Positions 49,704 to 59,007 of a stretch of 64,000 bases of DNA are shown piece by piece. How positions within the stretch are numbered: the first letter of the stretch is position 1; every line of letters begins with the position of its first letter. The position numbers were made by a program, and so were the translations under genes. This DNA comes from Streptomyces tropicalis (lineage in GTDB: Bacteria; Actinomycetota; Actinomycetes; Streptomycetales; Streptomycetaceae). The notes below the pieces were generated by a model. It did no database searches. It was not told the DNA's origin and saw only the letters and a list, made by a program, of their open reading frames with translations. The stretch lies in contig NZ_JARJBB010000002.1 of the NCBI RefSeq assembly GCF_029269835.1, forward strand, positions 496,001 through 560,000, given 5' to 3'.

Positions 49704-50264
49704 TCAGGCCCGTCCGCGGGCCCGGCGGGACACCACCGCCTGCAGCACGCGGCGCCCCTCGGCCGACACCTCCAGGGCCTGGAGCAGGCCGGCCGGTCCG
49801 TGGCCGCCGACGAGTTCGATCACCGTGACCTGGCGGCGCAGTTCCGCGGCGACGAGCGGGGACACGCCGTCCGTGCCGCCCGCCCGGCAGGAGTCGACCG
49901 GGGAGGCGTCCTCGGCGGGGTCGAGGAGCTGGTGGATCCGCAGCGAGGCGACGGAGCAGGAGTCCGCCCACGCGCGCACCCCGCCGTCGGAGCGGACGGC
50001 GGGCGCGGCGGCGAGCATGCCGCGTGCCAGGCGCGCGGCATCGTCCTCGGTGCCCTCGTCCGGCCCGGGTCCGCCGAGCGCGTCGCGGGCCTGCCCGAGG
50101 CGCTCGGACCAGCCGTCGGCGGCGCCCTCGACGAAGGTCGCCCACAGCGGCCGCAGCACCTCGTCGTCCCCGCCGAGCAGGGGGAGACAGCGGTCCAAAC
50201 AAGCCAGCCCGCTCGCGGCCAGTACGCGCTCGTCGGCCTGAGCGATCAGTTCCACCAGGCTCAT
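49704..50264 (-). CDS. Conserved hypothetical protein, 186 residues
   Basis: Not recognised. Mostly helical and acidic (MSLVELIAQADERVLAASGLACLDRCLPLLGGD, then PLWATFVEGAADGW). Three or four cysteines occur (CLDRC, DSCSV, DSCRAG), spaced irregularly. ATG 50264 is the only good start. Possibly co-transcribed with the gene at 49172 (121 bases apart). No motif suggests an activity. Confidence 0.65.
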   Translation of the reverse strand: MSLVELIAQADERVLAASGLACLDRCLPLLGGDDEVLRPLWATFVEGAADGWSERLGQARDALGGPGPDEGTEDDAARLARGMLAAAPAVRSDGGVRAWADSCSVASLRIHQLLDPAEDASPVDSCRAGGTDGVSPLVAAELRRQVTVIELVGGHGPAGLLQALEVSAEGRRVLQAVVSRRARGRA

Positions 50265-50419
50265 CCACGTCTCCCTCGCCGGGGCGCCGAACCTTTACGG
50301 AGCCCGCATTGCCCCTTACTGCGTGCGACCGGGCCGTAGTGTCACACGGACGTCGGGTGCAGTCGAGGGAGCCGGCGGAAGAAAAACTTTCGGCCACCCG
50401 CCGGGGGCGCGGCGGAGGG

Positions 50420-52042
50420 TCAGCCCAGCTTCTGCGCCAGTGCCTTGAACTCGGGCCAGGAGAGCTGCGGTTGGCCCGGGTCCCACAGTTTCTGGACGGT
50501 GGCCCGCAGCGGCATGCGGATGCCGGCGGCCACCTGGTCCTGGGTCTGGGCTCCGGCCCGGTCGCTCCACACCGCGAAGGAGCCGCCGAGGATCCGGCCG
50601 TCGTAGCGGGCGGGCACCGCGTCGGTGCCGCGGATCACCCGGGGCGTCCACTGCTCGTAGATCCGCTTCCCGGTCGGGTAGACGAAGGTCTGCGGCTCGC
50701 CGAGGACGTAGTAGAGGTACTCGTCGTTGTAGTTGATGACCTTGCGGCCTTCGGCCAGGTAGTCGGAGGGCGGCCGGGCGCCCAGCTCCTTGCCGGTCCA
50801 GTAGGCGACCTCGATGTCCTTGGCGGGCTGCACCGACGTGCCCCGGAAGAAGCCGTCGTTCCAGGCGCGGGGGGTGCGGCCGTGGGCCCGGACGGTGTCG
50901 GCGCGGCCGTTGAGCCAGCCCGTGGTGAGGTCGGCGACGGTGCCGCCGGAGCCGTAGGCCCTGCGGGCGGCGGCGGCCAGCTGCGGGTAGGACGCCTCGG
51001 GGTCGCGCACGGTCAGGGCCTGGTACTCGTCGCCGCCGAGGTGCCAGAAGCCGCCGGGGAAGAGGCCGGCGTACTCCTTGAGCAGGTCGTCCACGATCGC
51101 GGCGGACTGGGGCTTGGAGATGTCGACGGCGCCCTCGGTGGGCGCGCCCTGCGCGTTGCGCAGCTGGAGGTCGGGGTGGGCGGCGATGACGGCGCCGAGG
51201 TGCCCGGGCGAGTCGATCTCGGGGACGACGGTGATGTGCCGGCCGGCCGCGAGGCTCACGATCTGCTTGACCTGGGCCTTCGTCAGGTGCTCCTGGGAGA
51301 CGACCTCCGGGTGCGTGTCCGACTGGATGCGGAAGCCCTGGTCGTCGGAGAAGTGCAGGCCGAGTTCGTTGTACTTGAGGTCGCCGAGCTCGCGGATGCG
51401 GTCCTCGATCCAGTCCGCGCTGTAGAACTTGCGGGCCATGTCGAGCATGAAGCCGCGGCGCGGCTTGGCCGGCGCGTCCTGCACGACGCCCTCCGGGGCC
51501 GCGCCGGCGCCGTGCACCTCCTGCTTCAGCGTGCGGGTGCCGTAGAAGACGCCGGTGTCGGAGGGTCCGGCGATGGTCACCCGCCCGTCGCGCACGGTCA
51601 TCGTGTACGACTCCGGGTTGCCGCCGCTGCCGCCGCCCCGCTCCAGCCGTACGTCCCCGGCACGGGCGTCCTTCTGTTGCCCCGCGTAGGTCAGGCCCAG
51701 CTCCCCGGCGACCAGCCGGCCCTCGTCGGCCAGGCTCGCGTCGCCCACCACGACGCGCTCGCCGTGCGCGGGCCGCCAGCCGGGGCCGCGGGCCGCGGCG
51801 AAGGAGCGCACGGCCGGGATGGTGCGGGGCGCCCGGGACATCGGATAGGAGCGACTGGGGCTCGGGGTGGCCGAGGGGGCGGCCGCGTCGTCCGGGAAGG
51901 AGTCCGCGGCGTTCCCGTCGCCGCCGGAGATCCACAGTCCGAGCCCGAGGCCCGCTCCGGCCGTGACGGCGACGGCGCCGAGGGCCAGATTCCGCTTCTG
52001 CCGCGCTCCCTTCACCGGCGCGCGGCGCCTGTGCTGACTCAC
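50420..52042 (-). CDS. Beta-N-acetylhexosaminidase (GH20)
   Basis: A 540-residue exported enzyme that removes terminal N-acetylglucosamine or N-acetylgalactosamine. The N-terminus is basic with one hydrophobic stretch (NLALGAVAVTAGAGLGLGLWI) and no lipobox, so it is either anchored or cleaved later. A GH20b-like strand domain follows, then the catalytic barrel with RRGFMLDMARKFYS, VVPEIDSPGH and the catalytic Asp-Glu pair in FWHLGGDEY. Trp-rich VWSDRAG lies near the end. Acts on chitin oligomers or cell-wall fragments. Confidence 0.92.
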   Translation of the reverse strand: MSQHRRRAPVKGARQKRNLALGAVAVTAGAGLGLGLWISGGDGNAADSFPDDAAAPSATPSPSRSYPMSRAPRTIPAVRSFAAARGPGWRPAHGERVVVGDASLADEGRLVAGELGLTYAGQQKDARAGDVRLERGGGSGGNPESYTMTVRDGRVTIAGPSDTGVFYGTRTLKQEVHGAGAAPEGVVQDAPAKPRRGFMLDMARKFYSADWIEDRIRELGDLKYNELGLHFSDDQGFRIQSDTHPEVVSQEHLTKAQVKQIVSLAAGRHITVVPEIDSPGHLGAVIAAHPDLQLRNAQGAPTEGAVDISKPQSAAIVDDLLKEYAGLFPGGFWHLGGDEYQALTVRDPEASYPQLAAAARRAYGSGGTVADLTTGWLNGRADTVRAHGRTPRAWNDGFFRGTSVQPAKDIEVAYWTGKELGARPPSDYLAEGRKVINYNDEYLYYVLGEPQTFVYPTGKRIYEQWTPRVIRGTDAVPARYDGRILGGSFAVWSDRAGAQTQDQVAAGIRMPLRATVQKLWDPGQPQLSWPEFKALAQKLG

Positions 52043-52137
52043 GGGGCCAACCTAGCCGCAAAGGGCGCGGCACGCGTCCACGAGCCGTTCCGAAACTCTC
52101 CCATCCGAGTGAAATCCGGGCATGCACCGGACACGTC

Positions 52138-52788
52138 ATGAGCACACCCGATAACGTGACGACACATCCCTCACACCATCCCTGCCGCCACGCACGCGGC
52201 GTCCACAGCGGGCGCCGCCGCTCCCACCGCCGAGGACCCACGCTGCCCGCGCAGAACCTGGCTCTCTTCAACGCCGCGTCCGCCGGCGAGGCCCACGACA
52301 CCCTCCTGGCCTGTCTGCGCAGTCCGCGCTGGGCCGGCCGGGTGGCCGACCACCGGCCCTATCCGGATCTGGACTCCCTGCTGGCGGCGGCGGACGAGGC
52401 GGCGTACGACCTGAGGCCGGGCGACCTGACGGAGGCCCTGGCGGGCGAGTCCCTGCCGGCCCTTCCGGAGCCCGCGTACTCGGCCGCCCACACGGCGCTC
52501 GGGGCGGCGCACGCGGCATACGAGAGCAGATTCGGACACGTGTTCGTCATCTGCCTCGACGAGGTGCCCGCGGACGAGGCCCTCGACCGGCTCCTCGGCG
52601 CCATCCGGTCCCGCCTGGCGCACGACCCCGAGGAGGAGCGGGTCGTCGCGGCGGAGGAGCTGCGGCGCCTGGCGCGCGGGCGGCTGGTCCGCGCCGTCGC
52701 CGGACAGGCCGGACCGCGCGACCGGCAGCGGCATGCGGCGGCCCGGCAGCCGGCGCCGCCCCCCGCCCCGGAAGCCGCCCGGCACTAA
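52138..52788 (+). CDS. OHCU-decarboxylase-like protein lacking catalytic residues
   Basis: Its core, LFNAASAGEAHDTLLACLRSPRW to AYESRFGHVFVICL and LARGRL, follows the helical 2-oxo-4-hydroxy-4-carboxy-5-ureidoimidazoline decarboxylase fold of the urate pathway. The catalytic HPRIG and EQ motifs are absent; the corresponding stretch reads ALAGESLPALPE. It is therefore unlikely to have the parent activity. From ATG 52138 it has 216 residues, including a 35-residue basic leader that may not be translated and a Pro/Ala tail. Divergent from the hexosaminidase. Confidence 0.65.
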   Translation: MSTPDNVTTHPSHHPCRHARGVHSGRRRSHRRGPTLPAQNLALFNAASAGEAHDTLLACLRSPRWAGRVADHRPYPDLDSLLAAADEAAYDLRPGDLTEALAGESLPALPEPAYSAAHTALGAAHAAYESRFGHVFVICLDEVPADEALDRLLGAIRSRLAHDPEEERVVAAEELRRLARGRLVRAVAGQAGPRDRQRHAAARQPAPPPAPEAARH

Positions 52789-52955
52789 CCCGTCCGTGCC
52801 CCTTTGCGTGCCATTCTGATCACATGAGTAGGCCCCCTGTAAGCACCGCAGGTGGCGGTCGCTACGATGCTGGGGGCCGGTGGACCGTACCCGGCCGGGC
52901 CCGACCGACAGAGAAGCCGGCGCGGCCCTAGTCCCCGCTCCCGGAGGGTTCTTCC

Positions 52956-53336
52956 GTGCCGGCTGGAACGCTGTACCGCGGCCGGGAAGGCATGTGGTCC
53001 TGGGTGGCTCATCGAGTCACCGGTGTCCTCATCTTCTTCTTCCTGTTCGTTCACGTGCTGGACACCGCTCTCGTGCGTGTCTCCCCCGAGGACTACGACA
53101 AGGTCGTAGCCACGTACAAGACGCCGATCGTCGCGTGCCTGGAGTACGGCCTCGTCGCCGCCATCCTCTTCCACGCCCTCAACGGCCTGCGCGTCATCGC
53201 CGTCGACTTCTGGGCCAAGGGCCCGCGCTACCAGAAGCAGATGCTCTGGACCGTCGTCGGCGTCTGGATCGTGCTGATGCTCGGGGCGATCTACCCCGTC
53301 CTCGGCCACGCCGCTCGTGAAGTCTTCGGGAGCTGA
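52956..53336 (+). CDS. sdhC: Succinate dehydrogenase cytochrome b556 subunit
   Basis: A 126-residue membrane subunit of complex II. GTG 52956 follows GGAGGG. Three helices: WVAHRVTGVLIFFFLFVHVLDTALV, then CLEYGLVAAILFHALNGLRVIAVDF and MLWTVVGVWIVLMLGAIYPV. The SWVAHRVTG opening and histidines in the first two helices fit heme b and quinone binding. First gene of the sdhCDAB operon; sdhD follows after five bases. Confidence 0.94.
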   Translation: MPAGTLYRGREGMWSWVAHRVTGVLIFFFLFVHVLDTALVRVSPEDYDKVVATYKTPIVACLEYGLVAAILFHALNGLRVIAVDFWAKGPRYQKQMLWTVVGVWIVLMLGAIYPVLGHAAREVFGS

Positions 53337-53341
53337 CGCGC

Positions 53342-53824
53342 ATGTCCACCACCGAAACCACCGCCGCCGGCATCGGCCCCGTCGAGGGCGCCGCGGTGTA
53401 CAACGTCGACAACCCGGCGCCCGTCATCGAGGCGCCGCGGAAGAGGACCAGGAAGACCCCGAAGTCGACCCGGGGCAATTTCGAGCTGTACGGCTGGCTG
53501 TTCATGCGCCTGTCCGGCGTGGTGCTCGTCGTCCTCGTCCTCGGCCACCTGCTCATCCAGCTCGTGCTGGACGGCGGCGTCTCCAAGATCGGCTTCGCCT
53601 TCGTGGCCGGCCGCTGGGCCTCGCCGTTCTGGCAGCTCTGGGACCTCGCCATGCTCTGGCTGGCCATGCTGCACGGCTGCAACGGCCTGCGCACGGTCGT
53701 CAACGACTACGCGGAGCGCGCCAACACCCGCCTGTGGCTGAAGGCCCTGCTCTACACCGCCACGGTGTTCACCATCCTGCTGGGCACGCTGGTGATCTTC
53801 ACCTTCGACCCGAACATCCGCTAG
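53342..53824 (+). CDS. sdhD: Succinate dehydrogenase hydrophobic membrane anchor
   Basis: A 160-residue subunit that anchors the dehydrogenase and helps form the quinone and heme site. A soluble N-terminus of about 55 residues is followed by GWLFMRLSGVVLVVLVLGHLLIQLVLDGG, then FWQLWDLAMLWLAMLHGCNGLRTVVNDYAE and a third helix VFTILLGTLVIFTF. His in the first two helices are candidate heme ligands. Followed by sdhA after 24 bases. Confidence 0.93.
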   Translation: MSTTETTAAGIGPVEGAAVYNVDNPAPVIEAPRKRTRKTPKSTRGNFELYGWLFMRLSGVVLVVLVLGHLLIQLVLDGGVSKIGFAFVAGRWASPFWQLWDLAMLWLAMLHGCNGLRTVVNDYAERANTRLWLKALLYTATVFTILLGTLVIFTFDPNIR

Positions 53825-53848
53825 GCCCGGGGACCGAGGTAACCACTG

Positions 53849-55603
53849 ATGAAGATCCACAAGTACGACACCGTCATCGTCGGCGCCGGCGGCGCCGGTA
53901 TGCGCGCCGCGATCGAGTCGACGAAGCGCAGCCGCACCGCGGTCCTGACCAAGCTCTACCCCACCCGCTCCCACACGGGCGCCGCGCAGGGCGGCATGGC
54001 CGCCGCGCTGGCCAACGTGGAGGAGGACAACTGGGAGTGGCACACCTTCGACACGGTCAAGGGCGGTGACTACCTGGTCGACCAGGACGCCGCCGAGATC
54101 CTGGCGAAGGAGGCCATCGACTCCGTCCTCGACCTGGAGAAGATGGGCCTGCCGTTCAACCGCACCCCGAACGGCACCATCGACCAGCGCCGCTTCGGCG
54201 GTCACAGCCGCAACCACGGCGAGGCCCCGGTCCGCCGCTCCTGCTACGCGGCCGACCGCACCGGTCACATGATCCTCCAGACGCTGTACCAGAACTGCGT
54301 CAAGGAGGGCGTGGAGTTCTTCAACGAGTTCTACGTCCTGGACCAGCTGATGACCGAGGTCGACGGCGTCAGGAAGTCGGCCGGCGTGGTGGCCTACGAG
54401 CTGGCGACCGGCGAGATCCACATCTTCCAGGCGAAGTCCGTGATCTACGCGTCCGGCGGCTGCGGCAAGTTCTTCCGCGTCACCTCGAACGCGCACACGC
54501 TGACCGGTGACGGCCAGGCCGCCGTCTACCGCCGGGGTCTGCCGCTGGAGGACATGGAGTTCTTCCAGTTCCACCCGACCGGCATCTGGCGCATGGGCAT
54601 CCTCCTGACCGAGGGCGCGCGCGGCGAGGGCGGCATCCTCCGCAACAAGGACGGCGAGCGCTTCATGGAGAAGTACGCGCCGGTCATGAAGGACCTCGCG
54701 TCCCGTGACGTCGTCTCCCGCTCCATCTACACGGAGATCCGCGAGGGTCGCGGCTGCGGTCCCGAGGGCGACCACGTCTACCTGGACCTGACCCACCTGC
54801 CGCCGGAGCAGCTGGACGCCAAGCTGCCCGACATCACCGAGTTCGCCCGGACCTACCTCGGCATCGAGCCGTACACGGACCCGATCCCGATCCAGCCGAC
54901 CGCGCACTACGCCATGGGCGGCATCCCGACCAACGTCGAGGGTGAGGTCCTGGCGGACAACACCACCGTCGTCCCGGGCCTGTACGCGGCCGGCGAGGTC
55001 GCGTGCGTCTCCGTGCACGGCGCCAACCGCCTGGGCACGAACTCCCTGCTGGACATCAACGTGTTCGGCAAGCGGGCCGGCATCGCGGCCGCCGAGTACT
55101 CCGCGAAGGCCGACTTCGTGGAGCTGCCGGAGAACCCCGAGGCCCTCGTGGTCGAGCAGATCGAGCGACTGCGGACCTCCACCGGCACCGAGCGGGTGGC
55201 GACGCTCCGCAAGGAGCTGCAGGACACCATGGACGCCAACGTCATGGTGTTCCGCACCGAGCAGACGATCAAGACGGCCGTCGAGAAGGTCGCCGAGCTG
55301 CGGGAGCGCTACAAGAACGTGGCGATCCAGGACAAGGGCAAGCGGTTCAACACGGACCTGCTGGAGGCCATCGAGCTGGGCAACCTGCTGGACCTGGCCG
55401 AGGTCATGGCGGTCTCCGCCCTGGCCCGCAAGGAGTCCCGCGGCGGTCACTACCGCGAGGACTTCCCGAACCGCGACGACGTCAACTTCATGCGGCACAC
55501 CATGGCGTACCGCGAGGTCGGCGCCGACGGGTCCGACACCGTCCGTCTCGACTACAAGCCGGTCGTCCAGACCCGCTACCAGCCGATGGAGCGTAAGTAC
55601 TGA
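53849..55603 (+). CDS. sdhA: Succinate dehydrogenase flavoprotein subunit
   Basis: A 584-residue flavoprotein oxidising succinate to fumarate. The dinucleotide motif [11 protein letters not shown] (residues 11-21), covalent FAD His42 ([10 protein letters not shown]), substrate-site HPTGIW and catalytic Arg in REGRG (near 298), and C-terminal [11 protein letters not shown] all agree with a working enzyme. ATG 53849. The last base of its stop is the first base of the sdhB ATG (TGATG), ensuring coupled translation. Confidence 0.96.
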   Translation: MKIHKYDTVIVGAGGAGMRAAIESTKRSRTAVLTKLYPTRSHTGAAQGGMAAALANVEEDNWEWHTFDTVKGGDYLVDQDAAEILAKEAIDSVLDLEKMGLPFNRTPNGTIDQRRFGGHSRNHGEAPVRRSCYAADRTGHMILQTLYQNCVKEGVEFFNEFYVLDQLMTEVDGVRKSAGVVAYELATGEIHIFQAKSVIYASGGCGKFFRVTSNAHTLTGDGQAAVYRRGLPLEDMEFFQFHPTGIWRMGILLTEGARGEGGILRNKDGERFMEKYAPVMKDLASRDVVSRSIYTEIREGRGCGPEGDHVYLDLTHLPPEQLDAKLPDITEFARTYLGIEPYTDPIPIQPTAHYAMGGIPTNVEGEVLADNTTVVPGLYAAGEVACVSVHGANRLGTNSLLDINVFGKRAGIAAAEYSAKADFVELPENPEALVVEQIERLRTSTGTERVATLRKELQDTMDANVMVFRTEQTIKTAVEKVAELRERYKNVAIQDKGKRFNTDLLEAIELGNLLDLAEVMAVSALARKESRGGHYREDFPNRDDVNFMRHTMAYREVGADGSDTVRLDYKPVVQTRYQPMERKY

Positions 55604-56367
55604 TGGCAACCCCCGTTCTGGACAAGGCCGAGGCGGAGGCCCAGGCCGCGTCCCCCTACATCACCGTCACGTTCCGCGTGCGCCGCTTCAACCCGGAGGT
55701 CTCCGGGGAGGCGGTCTGGGAAGACTTCCAGCTGGAGATCGACCCCAAGGAGCGCGTCCTCGACGGCCTCCACAAGATCAAGTGGGAGCTGGACGGCACC
55801 CTGACGTTCCGCCGGTCGTGCGCGCACGGCATCTGCGGCTCGGACGCCATGCGGATCAACGGCAAGAACCGTCTGGCCTGCAAGACGCTGATCAAGGACA
55901 TCAACCCCGAGAAGCCGATCACGGTGGAGCCCATCAAGGGCCTCACGGTCCTGAAGGACCTGGTCGTGGACATGGAGCCGTTCTTCCAGGCGTACCGGGA
56001 CGTCATGCCGTTCCTGATCACCAAGGAGACCAACGAGCCGACGCGTGAGCGTCTGCAGTCGGCCGAGGACCGGGAGCGCTTCGACGACACGACGAAGTGC
56101 ATCCTGTGCGCGGCCTGCACCTCGTCGTGCCCGGTGTTCTGGAACGACGGCCAGTACTTCGGCCCGGCGGCCATCGTCAACGCGCACCGGTTCATCTTCG
56201 ACTCGCGCGACGAGGCCGGTGAGCAGCGCCTGGAGATCCTGAACGACAAGGACGGCGTCTGGCGCTGCCGCACCACCTTCAACTGCACCGACGCCTGTCC
56301 GCGCGGCATCGAGGTCACGAAGGCGATCGCCGAGGTCAAGCGCGCACTGATCACGCGCCGCTTCTGA
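55603..56367 (+). CDS. sdhB: Succinate dehydrogenase iron-sulfur subunit
   Basis: A 254-residue subunit carrying electrons from FAD to quinone. The 2Fe-2S ligands are in SCAHGICGSDAM and LAC (residues about 70-90), the 4Fe-4S ligands in CILCAACTSSCPVF and the 3Fe-4S ligands in CRTTFNCTDACPRG. All three clusters are complete. A strong terminator 23 bases downstream ends the operon. Confidence 0.96.
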   Translation: MATPVLDKAEAEAQAASPYITVTFRVRRFNPEVSGEAVWEDFQLEIDPKERVLDGLHKIKWELDGTLTFRRSCAHGICGSDAMRINGKNRLACKTLIKDINPEKPITVEPIKGLTVLKDLVVDMEPFFQAYRDVMPFLITKETNEPTRERLQSAEDRERFDDTTKCILCAACTSSCPVFWNDGQYFGPAAIVNAHRFIFDSRDEAGEQRLEILNDKDGVWRCRTTFNCTDACPRGIEVTKAIAEVKRALITRRF

Positions 56368-56390
56368 CCCCGGCCGCCCCACGGCCTTCC

Positions 56391-56430
56391 AGGGCCCCGG
56401 CCCGCGGACCTCTCCGCGGGCCGGGGCCCT
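56391..56430 (+). terminator. Terminator of the sdhCDAB operon
   Basis: Perfect 17-bp stem (AGGGCCCCGGCCCGCGG and its inverse) with a six-base loop followed by TTC. Confidence 0.85.
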
Positions 56431-56575
56431 TCGGCGTGCGCCGGCGTCCGGCGGCGGACCGCTCCCGCCGTGGTGCGGCCGGGGCGCCGCGGGCCTCGGC
56501 CGGGCGGGTGACCCGTACGGCAGGGCCCGCGCCGGTCCGGGGCGGGGCGCGGCGGGCCGTACCTAATCTGACCGC

Positions 56576-56986
56576 ATGTCAGATGACGAGTCGTACGAAC
56601 TGCTCGGGTTCGACCACGTCCTGCTGCCCGTCGGCGATCTCGGCGAGGCCGTGGCGTTCTACGGGCGGGCCGGGTTCGCGGTCGGCTTCCGGATGGACGA
56701 GGCGGGGATCGCGCAGCTGAAGGTCGGCGGCGAGACGCCGGGGATCCTGCTGTGCGCGGAGGAGGCGTTCGGGCACCGTCCGCCGCCGTGGCCCGCGGTG
56801 CGGGTGTGGCTGGAGGTGGCCGACGCCCGGGTGGCGGCCCGCGCGTTGGAGACGGCCGGGATCGGGCCGCTGGAGGGACCGTCGGCGGGGGCGACCGGCT
56901 GGACGCTCGAGTTCGCGGACCCGTGGGGCAACGTCGTCGGGTTCACCGACTACGGGAAGCGTCCGGAGCTGGGGCGCCGCCCCTGA
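56576..56986 (+). CDS. VOC-superfamily (glyoxalase/bleomycin-resistance type) protein
   Basis: A 136-residue two-module metal-fold protein. The first module is YELLGFDHVLLPVGDLGEAVAFYGRAGF, the second begins VRVWLEVADARVAARALETAG and ends with FADPWGNVVGFTDY, the usual VOC strand. Candidate metal ligands are His in FDHVLLP and Glu in LEFADPWG. It could be a lyase, dioxygenase or drug-binding protein. Isolated gene between a terminator and the TetR-operon promoter. Confidence 0.85.
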   Translation: MSDDESYELLGFDHVLLPVGDLGEAVAFYGRAGFAVGFRMDEAGIAQLKVGGETPGILLCAEEAFGHRPPPWPAVRVWLEVADARVAARALETAGIGPLEGPSAGATGWTLEFADPWGNVVGFTDYGKRPELGRRP

Positions 56987-57020
56987 GACGAGGGCCGCCG
57001 GAGCCTCGCCCCCTCTCGTC

Positions 57021-57079
57021 TTGAACGTGTTCAAAAACAGGTCTACAGTCATCCACGACAGCGTTTTGAACGCGTTCAA
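57021..57079 (+). promoter_or_regulatory. Promoter with two TetR-type operators
   Basis: Two 14-bp inverted repeats, TTGAACGTGTTCAA (57021-57034) and TTGAACGCGTTCAA (57066-57079), have centres 45 bp apart. A promoter fits between them: -35 TTGAAC at 57021 overlaps the first operator and -10 TACAGT lies at 57044 after 17 bases. The second operator lies just past the start point. The TetR protein at 58039 is the obvious candidate to bind both. Confidence 0.75.
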
Positions 57080-57100
57080 GAACCCTGGAGGGGTGGGGAC

Positions 57101-57508
57101 ATGGACCGTACGGTCATCGCCTACGTCATCTATCTGGTCGTCAGCATCGGGCTCACCGTCTGGGTGGCCCGCACGCTCAGCCGGAACGGACGGGTCTTCC
57201 TGGCCGACGTGCTGCACGGCAACGAGCAGCTCGCCGACGCCGTCAACCACCTTCTGGTGGTGGGCTTCTACCTCGTCAATCTCGGCTTCGTGGCGCTCTA
57301 CCTGAGCGGCGACGAGACCATCGAGGACGCCCGCGGCGTCTTCGAGGCCCTGTCGACCAAGCTCGGCGTGGTGCTGCTGGTGCTCGGGGTGATGCACCTG
57401 GGCAACGTGTACGTGCTCAACCGCATCCGCCGGCGCGGGGTCATGGAGCGCGAGCAGGTGCCCCCGGTCCCGGCGCAGGACTGGATCGCCCCGTCGGCCG
57501 GGGCGTGA
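57101..57508 (+). CDS. Small integral membrane protein of the TetR operon
   Basis: A 135-residue protein with three hydrophobic helices: VIAYVIYLVVSIGLTVWVA at the start, AVNHLLVVGFYLVNLGFVALYL near residue 47, and LGVVLLVLGVMHLGNVYVLN near 87. No transport motif. ATG 57101 after GGAGGGGTGG. Its stop overlaps the start of the DCC-family gene (GTGA). First gene under the double-operator promoter, so probably the main regulated product. Function unknown. Confidence 0.8.
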   Translation: MDRTVIAYVIYLVVSIGLTVWVARTLSRNGRVFLADVLHGNEQLADAVNHLLVVGFYLVNLGFVALYLSGDETIEDARGVFEALSTKLGVVLLVLGVMHLGNVYVLNRIRRRGVMEREQVPPVPAQDWIAPSAGA

Positions 57509-58029
57509 GCGCGATGACCGCCGCGACCGCCGCGGACCGGGACGCCCGGCGCGTCCCGGTCCGCGGGCTGACCGTCCTGTACGACGCCGAGTGCTCGCTG
57601 TGCGCCTTCGTGCGCGACTGGCTGGTGGGCCGGCCCCAGCTGGTGCCGCTGGAGCTGGTGCCCGCCGGCTCCGCGCAGGCCAGGCGGCGCCTGCCGGGCC
57701 TGAACCACCGCGCCACCCTCGACGAGGTCACGGTCGTCGGCGACGCCGGGCAGGTCTACCGGGGCGCCGCCGCCTGGGTCGTCGTCCTGTGGGCGCTGCG
57801 CGAGCACCGCCCGCTCGCCCACCGGCTGAGCACCCCGGCGGGCGCCCTGCTGGCCCGGGGCGCGGTGCTCGCGGCCGCCAGGTGGCGCGGCGGGCCGCGG
57901 GGCACGCGCGGCGGCCGGGCGTGGGGCGGTGCCGCCTACCCGGGGGCCGACAGCTGGACGTACCGCCCCGACCAGGGGTGGGTCTTCACGCCCCCGGGGT
58001 GCGGCAGCGGTGCCTGCGCCACTGACTAG
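57505..58029 (+). CDS. DCC-family (DUF393) thiol-disulfide oxidoreductase-like protein
   Basis: A 174-residue protein. The DCC motif near residue 27 reads YDAECSLCAFVRDW, with a CxxC pair (thioredoxin-like). DEVTVVGDAGQVYRGAAAWVVVLWAL follows, as in other DUF393 members. The C-terminus is Gly/Arg-rich and ends in two more cysteines (GCGSGAC). GTG 57505 overlaps the membrane protein gene. Its partner suggests a redox role at the membrane; no direct evidence. Confidence 0.82.
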   Translation: MSAMTAATAADRDARRVPVRGLTVLYDAECSLCAFVRDWLVGRPQLVPLELVPAGSAQARRRLPGLNHRATLDEVTVVGDAGQVYRGAAAWVVVLWALREHRPLAHRLSTPAGALLARGAVLAAARWRGGPRGTRGGRAWGGAAYPGADSWTYRPDQGWVFTPPGCGSGACATD

Positions 58030-58038
58030 GCTCTGTCC

Positions 58039-58782
58039 GTGCCCGCAACAGACGAAGGCCCCGGCGGGGGCGAGACCCCGAGCAAGTCCGAGCAGACCCG
58101 TGCGCTGATCCTGGAGACGGCCATGCGGCTGTTCCAGGAGCGCGGCTACGACAAGACCACGATGCGGGCGATCGCCAAGGAGGCCGGGGTCTCCGTCGGC
58201 AACGCGTACTACTACTTCGACGGCAAGGAACACCTGATCCAGGGCTTCTACGACCGGATCGCCGCCGAGCACCGGGAAGCGGTCCGGGAGGTCCTGGCCC
58301 GGGAGACCGAACTCCAGGCGCGGCTCGCGGGTGTGCTGAGGGCGTGGCTGGACGTCGCCACCCCGTACCACGAGTTCGCCGTGCAGTTCTTCAAGAACGC
58401 CGCCGACCCGGACAGCCCGCTCAGCCCCTTCTCCCCCGAGTCCGAGCACGCGCGCAACGAGGCCGTCGGCGTCCACCGGCAGGTGCTGCACGGGGCACGC
58501 ACGAAGGTGCCCGCGGAACTGCGGGAGGTGCTGCCCGAGCTGATGTGGCTCGCACAGATGGGGCTCGTCCTGTACTGGATCTTCGACCGGACCGAGGGCC
58601 GCGAGCGCAGCTACCGGCTGGCCGAGCGCGGCGCCCGGCTGACCGCACGCGGGGTCGCCCTGGCCCGCTTCCGGGTGCTGCGCCCGCTGGTGCTCGAGGT
58701 GCACGAGCTGTTCACGGACTTCCTCCCGGGAATGACCCGCGCCCTCCCGGACCCGGCCGCGGTCAAGCGGCGCAGCGTGTGA
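58039..58782 (+). CDS. TetR-family regulator, likely autorepressor
   Basis: A 247-residue regulator, longer than average. The DNA-binding domain near residues 18-65 reads TRALILETAMRLFQERGYDKTTMRAIAKEAGVSVGNAYYYFDGKEHLIQ. The ligand domain is helical, with a positively charged end. GTG 58039 comes nine bases after the DCC gene. It is encoded by the operon whose promoter contains two TTGAACGYGTTCAA palindromes, so it most likely represses itself, the membrane protein and the DCC protein. Its ligand is unknown; the operator resembles those of fatty-acid or lipid-responsive TetR proteins only in general form. Confidence 0.88.
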   Translation: MPATDEGPGGGETPSKSEQTRALILETAMRLFQERGYDKTTMRAIAKEAGVSVGNAYYYFDGKEHLIQGFYDRIAAEHREAVREVLARETELQARLAGVLRAWLDVATPYHEFAVQFFKNAADPDSPLSPFSPESEHARNEAVGVHRQVLHGARTKVPAELREVLPELMWLAQMGLVLYWIFDRTEGRERSYRLAERGARLTARGVALARFRVLRPLVLEVHELFTDFLPGMTRALPDPAAVKRRSV

Positions 58783-59007
58783 TCACTTCCGGGTGAACCG
58801 CCCGTACCGGGACACCGGGCCTGGGGGGTGGACCGAGGTACCCGAAGGTGTCGGGCCCTGGCTCCCCACCGGGGCCGAGGACTACGCGATTCTGCGGTCG
58901 GTGCCGGCATCGCCCTCGACGTGAACGGTGTCCCCAAGGGGGGTCAGGTGAGGGGAGGCTGACCGGATCGGCAGCGGACGGGCGGTGCGTCACCGTGGCC
59001 GCCGTCC

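Noticed and set aside
52043..52137. DasR operator upstream of the hexosaminidase
   Set aside because: No sequence close to the ACTGGTCTAGACCAGT-type consensus is present in the gap.
58793..58924. A 43-codon frame starting VNRPYRDTGPGGW
   Set aside because: It has some non-random look but no ribosome-binding site and no family I recognise; left as intergenic.
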